Shown: piece by piece, positions 11,710 through 24,000 of the stretch
How the letters are laid out: each line of letters begins with the position of its first letter
Position numbering within the stretch: position 1 is the first letter of the stretch
NCBI GenBank assembly: GCA_002102555.1
Contig: MCFL01000065.1
Location: forward strand, 62,001-126,000
DNA length: 64,000 nt
From: Catenaria anguillulae PL171
Lineage: Eukaryota > Blastocladiomycota > Blastocladiomycetes > Blastocladiales > Catenariaceae
Reading direction: 5' to 3'
Notes under the pieces: generated by a model
The model's database searches: none
What the model saw: only the letters and a program-made list of their open reading frames with translations
What the model was told of the DNA's origin: nothing
Program-made: the position numbers and the translations under genes

Positions 11710-14700
11710 ATGTTTAGCCCGCAACAGCCGACCACGGTGGCGCCTCGGATTACCGAATCGCTCGGCCGCACTCGCCCGAGCAAGGCGCAAAGGGATTCGC
11801 CAGCACATGCTGGTGGTGGAAAGAGTGGAGCAGCACCTGCCCACCGGCAAGCCGATTTGCGAGCCATCCTCAAGACCAGCAGGCTCGAAGAGTCACTCTT
11901 TTCGCTATCCTACCTGACCACGCATGATAATGAGCTGTCCCCGCGCCTGTCATGGCTCTTTCTCGTACGATGCATCAGTGTTCCATCTCTGCTTTCTTGT
12001 CTTGTTTATTTATGCTAACGCGTCATTCTACGCACACTGACTGGCATGCGCCTCGATCCGATCCGCCCTTGGACGTTCATATGTAGATTGTGGAAGACAG
12101 TCAATGGCTTTCGTTTGCATTCTCGATCTACCTTCACAAGGACATGCCAGAGGTCCTCAACCTTGCTCTTGATCCACTTCGCGCTGTCCCCGATTATGAC
12201 TCGTTTGTTATCGTCAACATTGCCACCATCCTGCTCGTCTTTACTGTCGTGGGCCTCATTGGCGTCGTGACCCTGATCATGCAACGCCGTGGAAAAGTGC
12301 CCTTGCTTGCCCTCCGGGTCCTCCGCTTGCTTTGCGCCTTGATCATGACGGCGCTGTCGATTCCCATTGCCACCTTTCTCATCATGGGCTTGCACTGCGT
12401 CGACGGGAAAATGCCGAAATGGGGCACGGCGTGCTACACTTCGCCACACCTGCCGTTATACATATTCAACCTGCTGAGCTTGGTCATCTTTGTTCCACTG
12501 TTGGTGCTTGGTGTAACTTTGGTTCGTCCGTCTCTTTCTTGTCCGTCCACCCAGCACTGGTCACTGACACGGACTTTTCCTTGCCTCAGTTTATTGAAAC
12601 CGACCCAGCATCCAAGTCGCCCGTGAGCAAAGCCCATTCACGCATGGACAAGATTGATGTGATTGTTCGCCTGGTCTTGGTCTTGGGTGACGTCATGCTG
12701 TACAAGGCGAACGAGACATTCCATTGGGCATTCATGATCATCAGCGCGATCCTGTTGTGCTACTTGTCATTTAACATGTCACGGACGCAGCCATACTACA
12801 ACCTGACAACGACGGCTTTTCGATCCGGCATGTGCATGTCGGCAGCGTTTGCGATGATTGCATCCATGTTTGTCCGTGGTTTGTGGGATTCGACACAAAA
12901 GGTTATTGGATTGTTTTGGTTCCCGCGAGCATCCTTGGATTGGTTGCTGGAGCAGCTCTCGCCTACGGCTACAATCGCCAATTCCTTCAACGTACGTCGT
13001 TCTTGTTTTATTCTGATCTCAAACTTGGTACGCTCACTATTCGCCGTGGACATTCAGGCACCGTCCGCACATGGCATCGGATCATGCGCAAGGAGGAATC
13101 GTTCAAAACAACTTCATTAAGCGACCAGCTCTTGCCCCGCAGCGGCAGGGACGACCGCTGCATCGAACACCTCCACGGTTGTTATGCCTTTGGTCAATAG
13201 CACTTTGACAAACATACAAGATGCCGGCACAATGTGGGCGGAAGCATATCAAGGAACCGGGCTGGGTCATTGGTTCCATCAGCAGCAGCCATGCTCCGCT
13301 CCGCTCCGATTATGCCATCAGTTGGTTTTCGTCCATCTCAACGTCCGACAGGCTCCTCCCCAATGAAATCTGTACCGACCCCGACCACAGGAAACTCGGC
13401 CGATGTCCTTCCTCCCCTTTCTCCGCCACATAACACGGGCAAGGTCCATGAGTCAACGTTAGATGGGTCCGTGTCGCCCACGGCAAACCAAATCCGCTCG
13501 TCACCAACGTTCAACCGTTCTGGGCGCCCGCAGTTCCGCGACTCAATAAATGGCGAAAACACGAGTGGGTTTCTTTTGACACAAGGAGGTGGTCAAAAGC
13601 GTTCCGGGTCCAATGCCAAATTGCAGTTAGCCATGCCGACGGCCGAAGATCCGAACGTGTCATCTCGACAGTCTTGCGTGGGACTAGTACTGAGGCTCTG
13701 AATGCTGTTCGTGAGCGGGCACCAAGGCGCCGACAAAATGTGTTCGATTCGCCCTCGAGGTTGAGGTGTGCATTCGTTTCATTCGCGAATCGCCAACGAC
13801 AAGCAGATTTCCATTGGATTGCATTTGCTTGAGGTATGCTCGTTTGGGGGTGTATGACTTCCTGCCACTGGACTGGCTACACAAGACCTTACCACCGTCC
13901 GTAGCGTGGATTGATCGAGTTCCCATCGGATCCCATGCTCTTGCTTTTGGCGGCAACGTACCTCAGCACGTACTATGGTCAGGAAGGCGAGCGAGTTGCA
14001 GAGGGGCTCATGAAGGAGCTCGAATCGTCGCGCCAAGTGCCGCTCGACGTCAAGTTTTTGGGATACTGCCGCGAGCGGTCGCTTCGAAGCGCAGGTGCGC
14101 ACGTGCTTGATAAAGTTGCACTCGACTCGCTTGACCGTGAGAGCCGGTATCACCACCTGCGGGCCATGATTGCACTTCGGGATGCTTGGGAGTGTGTCCG
14201 CATCAGCGCGTCTGCGAACGGCTTGCCGAGGTGACGGCCAAGTTGGCGTTTCATCGGACCCGAGCGCTGTCGTGCTACACTCGATTGTTGGCCAGGAACT
14301 CGCGAGACGAGAGCTCATGCGCCTGTTCGCATCGTATTGTCGACGGTCGAAAAGGACGAGCTGCGAGCTCAGCAGATTATCAACCTTGCTGACGATGGTA
14401 TGATTCTCCACTTCGGATTCTCTGCAACGCGCTGCAGAGCGGAAGAGGCAGGAACAACTGACCCGTCCTCGCTCTCCTTCTCGTTTTGCGTTCAAGTGGA
14501 GGCACGTAAAGCCATCCACAGTGAACAATCCGAGCAGAGCCTGTTGGACTCGGACGATGAATTGATGGTCCCGCCGGTTCCGATAACTCCGCCGCCAGAA
14601 TTGGCCAAAGACGTCAAACCGTTTAGCCGAAAAGGGAGCGGGGACATGCCAGTCTCACCCGGCGTGGCCCCTGTGAAGGAGCTTTGTTTTACGGCCCAAA

Positions 14701-16821
14701 TGCGCCGCCAATTCTGCCACCTAAACCGTACAACATTTCACGACGCGGTCCGATACATTCCCAAGTGGATGGGTACAAACATTTCCCCGGGCAGCCTCTC
14801 ACCACGGGTCGCAAACTTCCGGCACCAGTGTTTCACGCGTGGAGCGGCAGCGCCGGTCACTTCAGAAAGTGATTGAGGCGCGGCTCACAGCCCCATTGAG
14901 TAGCGCTTCGCTTCTAAGTATTCTGCTTGGACTCTTTGTCCTGTCATTGATTGCCGGCTTTTTGCTTTGCCTCAACTTCCTGTCGATCAGTAGCGATTCG
15001 ATTGGGTCCGAGTTTTCAGGCCACTCGGGTTGGCCGTCGTGCGGTTACACGTATAGTGGAAACGTCGAGGCAAATGATTTACGGTGCAGCAATCAACAAT
15101 CCAGCAGAATACCAATACGCATACAAGAACCTCGAGTCAAACTACTTGACGATGGTATATCTCATCCATGTTTCTCTATTTCTCGCAGCACACAAGATGA
15201 CTCATGGAACAGAACAGGTTCGCGACGTATCGCCTGTTCTCAACCGCATTGATTCCGAAGCCATAGGTAATGCCCCACTTCCGAACATTTGCTCGGGTCG
15301 TTGTCAACGAAACTCGAACAGACTACGTTCCAATGCTCAAAAGCCCAATCGAGCTCGCAAGCGCTGTCGTGCAAGTTGCCGCGGTTGCACTTGGATATGC
15401 GACTTTGGGTCCCTGACGTTAGCTGTTGCCAACACAGTGCCTGACTTCAAGTTTGTCGCTGACAATATGTTTACAGCTATCCTTCCCGCCAGTAAAGAAT
15501 TGCCAAAACAAGGATTAAACTCTTACAATGCAATCGCCAGCCGCGTATCAACGTACATGTCAGCCAACATGGTCATTTCGCTCATGCTTCTGGCGTCCGT
15601 CATGGTAATTGTGTACCTGCGGGTCACATTGGCATACTTTCAGCGCGAGGCTCGCGTCCACAAGTTGTTGCTGGACGTCCCCAAAAAGTCTGCGCAGGCG
15701 ATCCTGACTTCAGTGGAGGAGGAGATTGAGGGCTTCTGCGCTGTGACGCAGTCTGACGATTTGGAAGACGCCAATTCTTCCCTGCTTGATATCAATGCAA
15801 GTACCTCAAATGGTCGGTGGCAGGCGCAACGCCTGATTTTGACACGGCAAAGAAACGTGGAAGTGGCGACAAGTCAGCGGGCCATGGCGGGCAACGGTCA
15901 TCTCGGCGCTCAACATACATCCGAGCTTTGATTGCATGCGCTGTCGGGATAGGAGGAATTCTGGTTGCCGTTTATGCAGTCACTCTGGCCGCTCTTGATG
16001 TGGACGCGGACATGAAGCGCCTGTTGGACGTGGGAGATGCTCGCTACCATGCCAATGCATGGCGCATGATCGCACGAGAATTTGTGTCGCCAGTGACATC
16101 CGAGGGATCAAGCTTTTCCAGTGGTATGACTTCATTCCAAATGATATCAACATATCGATGATATCATGTCCTGATTGGCACATCTCATACGTCATTTCAT
16201 GTCGCAGACACATTGATTCAAAACTTCCGGACATCTTTGGTCGAGGCGCAGGAAATCTACGCACGGCAACTGGAAGATCCGAATGGGATCACTTTCGAGC
16301 TCCCAGAACTCACAATCCTGTCTCGCAATTGCACCCTGCCAAAGAGTTGTGAAGGTGTACAAGAGGTTCCCGAGGCTGGATTCACCAAGGCCATTGCCTC
16401 TCTTCCCTTCATGACCGAGTACTCACGGCTGATGGAAACTGCCCATTATCTTGCGGATCAGTTTATTGGTCCCGATGCCCGCACGAGAATCCGGAGTTCA
16501 GCTGCGTTCAATGTTTGGCGCCATCTCGAAGCCATGTCCCTCGACATTGACATTCGTTGTCGAGACATTGAACGGGCCATGCAAGTTCTCATCATTCAAC
16601 GAAACTCGGCAACCAAGACCTGGGTATTGACGACGTTTATCCTGCTCGTCGTTGTGTCGTTGGCGGCTTTTGCATGTTTTATTTACTTTGGCGTCAACAA
16701 GCTCAAGAGAGAAGCGGCTGCCCTTGTGTTGCTTCTCCATATGGTTCCACCTGCACTCGTCAAGGAACAGCGCGAGCTGTCGGGTTTTCTAGAGTCGGGC
16801 GGGTTGACGCTTATTACATGA
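11710..16821 (+). pseudogene. TmcB-like membrane protein, copy 1 (disrupted)
   Basis: A homologue of the Dictyostelium Tiny-macrocysts B/C family, with the same layout as copy 2 at 21.06-26.18 kb. The 5' third (11,704-12,994) and the segment 13,596-14,400 are nearly identical to copy 2, while the rest is clearly diverged. It starts MFSPQQPTTVAPRITESLG and ends GFLESGGLTLIT. Relative to copy 2 it lacks single bases, mostly in short homopolymers, near 12,886, 13,650, 13,754, 13,796 and 14,215, and the region 13,090-13,600 reads poorly. As written it cannot make the full protein: it is a pseudogene kept similar by conversion, or an active gene with consensus errors. The C-terminal part keeps the family's extracellular and membrane segments (RCRDIERAM, WVLTTFILLVVVSLAAFACF). 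Confidence 0.75.
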
Positions 16822-17499
16822 CAGTTGGAAAAATGTGCGGCCACTGGGCAGATCACTGCTCGGCGGGCCAAGTTAGCGAAGCAACAATTTCTTTGCTTTC
16901 GTATCTTTCGGTTACAAAATGTGTTCCGATATACATCTGGTTTTCGTATGTTCCCATGTTCCCGAGGTTCAAAAGAATGAGTTGTTCAATCATGCTTCTC
17001 AACAATTTCACCCCCGCTTCAACGAACGGTCACGCCCAAGATATACAAGAACGCCGATTTTTAAGGCAATGTGAACGTGTCAGCTTCAAGATCGGAGTGA
17101 ACTCGTGAGATCATGTTCGCACCATCGCATGAAGATCCGTGTTCCTGCGGATTTTGCGCGTCAAGTGTATACAAATCCCACTTCCCATGCCGGATACAAT
17201 TATCTCCAACCAATACAGCGCGGATTTAACGCTATTCTGCTCATTTATTAGCATTAACTCACTGCAATCGCCATGCATTGAAGGAATTACTGGTTTACGA
17301 GGGTCGAAACCGCGCACTCTCTGCGCATGACGGCTGGTCAGCCGTCATCAGGGCACTGATTACATCTCACACAGTTGCCGTGCACGCTCACGTCCGTTCG
17401 CCCTTTGATGGACTGTTGACAAGCATCCCCTGCGAGCCAGCTCAGGCCGTGTTGCTCTCCCCCACTGCAACACGCTCAAGCCATAGACCACCTAGAGCA
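16822..17499. other. Intergenic region with a small palindrome
   Basis: Between TmcB copy 1 and the zinc-finger relic. No gene is supported. A perfect inverted repeat with 10-bp arms and a 2-bp centre lies at 17,327-17,348 (arm ATGACGGCTG). Confidence 0.4.
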
Positions 17500-19649
17500 A
17501 TGGAAGTGAATGATGCAAGCCTAGCGCCAAATGGCCCACATCTTTGCGACGTTTGCAACTCGACTTTCACGTCCTCAAAGGGTCTCAAGACCCATCTCAC
17601 TCGGCCGGTTCATTTTACAAACCTCGCACGCAATCAACTGCGCAAGAATGCCGGCCCATCGTTGGATCCGAGCATGGGCTTTGCTCCATCGCCATTCGTG
17701 GTTTCAAGCGTTTCGGCGGGCATTCCAGCTGCCATTACATGCGGCCCGATTCATGGCCATGGAGTCAACGTACGTTTACTTCTACTGCACTTGCATACTG
17801 GCGCTGGCGCAGGATCCGATCGAATCTCACCCTATTGCACCCCAGTTCGCTCCGCCTCCCACTTCATCTGCACCTCAGCTTGCCCTGCCCCTCGCCCCTC
17901 TTCCATCGCAGCTCGCTCAGCCTATCCCCGAAGATGCCGCAAAAGGTTCTTTTTTAGATCCTGACCGCCAACCTTCAGCTGTTCCTGCTCCAGCCCTGCA
18001 AGAATCCCTCATCGCCTCGCCGTTACTCTCGCTGTGGTCAGATCACGACTCAATGGATGTCGACACTGGGCTCGATTCGCCTGTGCAGCAATTGTCATCG
18101 GATTTGCCATCAGCATCAGCGTCCCCGGATCCGTTGGCCGACTCAATTGCAAGCTCAGGTCCACAAGCCCGAGATGTATGTGGTGCACTTGTGCTGGTCC
18201 CTGAGCCTGAGGCGGATTTGGATACCGATAATGAAGGGGATTCGGCCGGCATAACAGGCGTGGGTGAGTATGACGACGATACGGCCCGCATCAATGCAAA
18301 CGACGAGCTGGAAGAGCAGGAGGCTATGTAATTGTTCTTTGAGATGGCCACACAGTATCAGGACGCAAATGTTGTCAAATGTACGTTGCACATCTCATTC
18401 TTTCTTTTTGGGTGTTGCAAATTGCCGCTCAACTGCCCGCTTCACGACACAGACGACCCGAAAAAGAAAAAGATCCAAGTCAGTCCTTCATTTCGGTGGT
18501 TTCCATTCCCATCAAAGCTTCATGGGCTCCTTCACTACATTTGCAACACCGATCCCACATTCACCCGCCGCCACACCCGCTCTGTCATTTGGCTCTTGAA
18601 GGAGGCCGGCGTCAAGAACGTGCCGTGTTATGAGGAAATTGCTGCACTTCGCGACGTCATTCCAGCCCCAGTCATTCATCGAGCAAATTGTGTCGATGGT
18701 CGAGTTGGGATCTTTTACTTCCTGCCCGTTTCCGAGTCAATCAAGTTTTGGGCGGTCCATCCCGAGGTTTACCAGCACATTTCGACACTCCCACGCCAAA
18801 ACGGCGGGGTGGTTCGCGACTTCATGGATACACCACGTGCTCGCGAGGTGTCTGAGTCGCTCCGTATTGCCAACATTGTCCACCGTGACGAGTTCTACTT
18901 TGTTGACGATTTCGTGCTTTGGCGGGATGCAGCAGGTGGCCGCCATTTTGGGCGCATTCGCCGCCTTGAGCGTTCGCGCGCCACGACAATTGGCGAGTTG
19001 GACGACATGCAGTGCAACGTTGTCGTGACTATTACTCGTTGCATTGAGCATGAGGGACAAGTATGTACACGGTAGATGAGGCTAATGGTGAGGGGATTGA
19101 GTTGATGGTCATTCAGTTAGAACAGGTGTGCGAAAAGGTATGTGATTTGACTACCAATTTATTGTCTCTCAGCATGCTAACCGTTCGGGATCATGGCTGT
19201 AGGGTGTTGCTTATGGTGGGCACTTGAACCGTAAGCACGAGCTTGTCCTCCCTGCAACAGAATCCGACCGGCGCAAGGCACTCGATGGTCACTACCTCCG
19301 CGCTCGCATCAAAGAAGACGGCATTACTCGTGTCCTCCCTGTCCTGATTGGCTTCTGGGCCGATGAGACGTCAGGTACATTGTCGAAACGATCAGCGCAC
19401 TTCGAAACATGGCAATTCCACCTCGCAAACCTGCCATCCAAGCTCAATCAGCACCCGGGCTACGTCCAATTTGTTGCTGCCGCCAAAGGAGTTGATTGCC
19501 TAGACATTGCAAATGTCGTGGTTGACGACGTCAAGCAAAAGCTGGAACAAGGAATCCTTTGCATCGACCCAGAAGGTCATCGCGTGCTGTTGGTTGTGGA
19601 AGCGATCTGGGGCGCTCCCCGCCAACCAAATGCGCATTTTGCACTTTGA
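17500..19649 (+). pseudogene. C2H2-finger DNA-transposon protein, relic
   Basis: The first exon (17,500-17,769) encodes a C2H2 finger (CDVCNSTFTSSKGLKTHLTRPVH, spacing C-x2-C-x12-H-x5-H). A 43-nt intron (17,770-17,812, GTACGT...GCAG) leads to a Pro-rich and then acidic linker. Farther on, 18.5-19.65 kb reads like large transposon proteins common in fungi: VGIFYFLPVSESIKFWAVHPE, then FWADETSGTLSKRSAHFETWQFHLANLP, comparable to the ADDTSG..SK..N.H motif of those proteins. The protein is broken and stops far short of a full-length relative. I cannot assign it firmly to a superfamily; a CACTA- or KDZ-like DNA transposon is my best guess. No terminal repeats were found. It separates TmcB copies 1 and 2. 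Confidence 0.5.
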
Positions 19650-21055
19650 CATTTTGCACTATTCTGGACTACGGTCAGCGCTTGACACGACAGCGTCGGC
19701 TTGACCTGTGCAATATCTCACACGCAGCTTCAAAAGGCGACGGCCACCCACCTGCACCCACCTACCCCAAAGCCTCCTTTTTCGATGGCTAGCGAGCCCA
19801 TATGTATCCGTGCCCACCACAACGAGTGTCATCTGTCCCAATCCTCACTTCTTGTTTTGCTGGGCAGTCACCATGAGGACTCGCTGCTTCAACCACTGCT
19901 ATTTTATCCCACCAGTCCTGCCCTGCCAGTTTGACAAGAGCTGATGATGGAATGAGAAAGGGCATGGACATCATAATTGTGTTTCGCCGGTTGAACTGAG
20001 CGGCAGGCGGCTATCCCTGTCAAGATGATCATTCGAAGCATGCAGGTGGAGGGAGCTGCATGATGACCAGCCCACCAATGTCTGACGACAGAGTCTCTCA
20101 GTCCAGCGATCATCGGTTGTTTGTTTTGGTCCGTGTTTGACGGGTGAGACGATGAGGGGATAGAAACACATCACGGCACTCTGCTCGCATCCAGCCTCCA
20201 TGTACGTACCACCGATTGCCTTGCCTAGGCCGTGCAGATGAGCTGCCCGGCTTGACAGATGCATGTGTCGTCCTTGGCTGCAACTTGAGCACCACAAACA
20301 AATGACAGCGAAACGGAAACTGACAAGTACATGAAGGGCGAGCGACCTATGTACACACATCCCCCGTCTTGTCGACTGTACTTTACAAGCAGAGGAACCG
20401 AAGGTTTGCATCGGCGTTTTCTCATTCCCAGAGAGGCAAGCCTTTGAGCATGAACCCAAGCCTTGTCGGTATGGAAGTGGCCAGAGGCGGACAATGGAAT
20501 GCAAACTATCGGCGGGTTGGCACATCCAGGATTGGCTGCGGATTAACTTGGAAAGCAGGTAATAACATAGAGCTTGAAAGGGGTGGGAGAAGGTGAGAGA
20601 AGCAGCTTGATGGAAACGCTAGGTCAGTTCTGTGATTGATCAGGATGCAAAATCTCAGAACAAACCGAACAAAAGGTAAAAATGTCCAAATGCAGAGAGT
20701 CGCAAATCGCCAGCCCAGAATGATTGGCGAGCTCGTGCCCAGACCCTTTTGTCATAGTGCCCAGACCTTTCTTCATGATAATGCCGAAAGACGAGAGTTC
20801 AAATCAAGTTCAAGTAAAATAATAAGCAATGACACACGATGTTCGCACATTGATCGATCGCCATTTCTGCTCTGGTGGTTTGCGCGATTGAGCATTTATG
20901 TTGTGAACATACGAAATAACACAAAGACAACCACGGATCCAGCACACCAAACTTTCCCAAAACACTTGGCAGCTTATCGCAATTGCGACACAGACACCGC
21001 AGACACCGCACGCATTTGCACAGCTTGAACGACTTTGGCACCCAACGAGCGGATC
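19650..21055. other. Intergenic region before TmcB copy 2
   Basis: About 1.4 kb with no supported gene. It may hold the rest of the transposon relic and the promoter of TmcB copy 2. Several open frames near 20.0-20.5 kb on the minus strand look random (Cys/Ser-rich, no homology seen). Confidence 0.4.
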
Positions 21056-24000
21056 ATGTTTAGCCCGCAACAGCCGACCACGGTGGCGCCTCGGATTACC
21101 GAATCGCTCGGCCGCACTCGCCCGAGCAAGGCGCAAAGGGATTCGCCAGCACATGCTGGTGGTGGAAAGAGTGGAGCAGCACCTGCCCACCGGCAAGCCG
21201 ATTTGCGAGCCATCCTCAAGACCAGCAGGCTCGAAGAGTCACTCTTTTCGCTATCCTACCTGACCACGCATGATAATGAGCTGTCCCCGCGCCTGTCATG
21301 GCTCTTTCTCGTACGATGCATCAGTGTTCCATCTCTGCTTTCTTGTCTTGTTTATATTTATGCTAACGCGTCATTCTACGCACACTGACTGGCATGCGCC
21401 TCGATCCGATCCGCCCTTGGACGTTCATATGTAGATTGTGGAAGACAGTCAATGGCTTTCGTTTGCATTCTCGATCTACCTTCACAAGGACATGCCAGAG
21501 GTCCTCAACCTTGCTCTTGATCCACTTCGCGCTGTCCCCGATTATGACTCGTTTGTTATCGTCAACATTGCCACCATCCTGCTCGTCTTTACTGTCGTGG
21601 GCCTCATTGGCGTCGTGACCCTGATCATGCAACGCCGTGGAAAAGTGCCCTTGCTTGCCCTCCGGGTCCTCCGCTTGCTTTGCGCCTTGATCATGACGGC
21701 GCTGTCGATTCCCATTGCCACCTTTCTCATCATGGGCTTGCACTGCGTCGACGGGAAAATGCCGAAATGGGGCACGGCGTGCTACACTTCGCCACACCTG
21801 CCGTTATACATATTCAACCTGCTGAGCTTGGTCATCTTTGTTCCACTGTTGGTGCTTGGTGTAACTTTGGTTCGTCCGTCTCTTTCTTGTCCGTCCACCC
21901 AGCACTGTCACTGACACGGACTTTTTCCTTGCCTCAGTTTATTGAAACCGACCCAGCATCCAAGTCGCCCGTGAGCAAAGCCCATTCACGCATGGACAAG
22001 ATTGATGTGATTGTTCGCCTGGTCTTGGTCTTGGGTGACGTCATGCTGTACAAAGCGAGCGAGACATTCCATTGGGCATTCATGATCATCAGCGCGATCC
22101 TGTTGTGCTACTTGTCATTAAACATGTCACGGACGCAGCCATACTACAACCTGACAACGACGGCTTTTCGATCCGGCATGTGCATGTCGGCGGCGTTTGC
22201 GATGATTGCGTCCATGTTTGTCCGCGGCTTTGTGGGGTTCGACACAAAAGGGTATTGGATTGTTTTGGTTCCCGCGAGCATCCTTGGATTGGTTGCTGGA
22301 GCAGCTCTCGCCTACGGCTACAATCGCCAATTTCTTCAACGTATGTGCTTTCCTGCAAGCGACGCAATCGATCCTTTTCTTACTCCCCGCTTGATGAATC
22401 ATGTTTGTATCAACACACATACCTAGGCACCGTCCGTACTTGGCATCGCATCACGCGCGAGGAGGAATCATTCAAAACAACGTCTTCCAGCGATGTTTCA
22501 TTCGCGCCTTCACAGCAAACCTCAGCAGGAGTCATCAGTCCTGTCTCTGCAACGCAGGCCATGGTCGCAACACCCTTGAATCTCAATAGCACCCTGGCAA
22601 ACGTTTCAGATGCTCGAACCAATTCCAGTGGAAGTATGCCAAGAAATCGCACAACATCAGCATCGGCCTCACCTCGCCCAATCATGTCCTTTGGTGTCGG
22701 GCCGCGTGCCCATTCCCGCTCGGCAACCAGCCCTTCTCCTCTCAAGTCTATGACCACACCGTCCGCAGGAAACTCGGCCGACATATTGCCTCCACCTCCT
22801 CCGTCGCAAATCACAAGTAAAATACACGAATCGACACTAGATGCGCCAGTTTCAAACCAAACCCGCACGTCCCCTATTGCCAATCGGCAAGGACGGCCTC
22901 AGATTCGCGACTCCAACAATGGCGAAAACACAAGCGGGTTTCTTCAAAAGCGTTCCGGGTCCAATGCCAAATTGCAGTTAGCCATGCCGACGGCCGAAGA
23001 ATCCGAACGTGTCATTTCGACAGTCTTGCGTGGGACTAGTACTGAGGCTCTGAATGCTGTTCGCGAGCGGGCACCAAGGCGCCGACAATATGTGTTTGAT
23101 TCGCCCCTCGAGGTTGAGGTGTGCATTCGCTTCATTCGCGAATCGCCAACCGACAAGCAGATTTCCATTGGATTGCATTTGCTTGAGGTATGTTCGTTTG
23201 GGGGTGTATGACTTCAACTGCCACTGGACTGGGCTCACACAATACCTTACCACCGTCCGTAGCGTGGATTGATCGAGTTCCCATCGGATCCCATGCTCTT
23301 GCTTTTGGCGGCAACGTACCTCAGCACGTACTATGGTCAGGAAGGCGAGCGAGTTGCAGAGGGACTCATGAAGGAGCTCGAATCGTCGCGCCAAGTGCCG
23401 CTCGACGTCAAGTTTTTGGGATACTGCCGCGAGCGGTCACTTCGCAGCGCAGGTGCGCACGTGCTTGATAAAGTTGCACTCGACTCGCTTGACCGTGAGA
23501 GCCGGTATCACCACCTGCGAGCCATGATTGCACTTCGGGATGCTTGGGAGTGTGTCCGCATCAGCGCGTCTGCCGAACGGCTTGCCGAGGTGACGGCCAA
23601 GTTGGCGTTTCATCGGACCCGAGCGCTGTCGTGCTACACTCGATTGTTGGCCAGGAACTCGCGAGACGAGAGCTCGTTGCGCCTGTTTGCATCGTACTTG
23701 TCGACGGTCGAAAAGGACGAGCTGCGAGCTCAGCAGATTATCAACCTTGCTGACGATGGTACGATTCTTCCACTTCGTGACATATGCGTGGATCAGGCAC
23801 TTACTCAAAGTAACCCCCTTCATTCAATGTTCATTAGTTGAGGCACACAAGGCCATCCACGCTGACCATTTGGAACAGAGTCTTTTAGACTCTCAAGACG
23901 AATTGATGATCCCGCCTGCTCCAATCACCCCTCCGCCAGAGTTGTTCAAGGACATCAAGCCGATACATCGCAAGGGCAGTGGTGACATGTTGGTGTCTTC

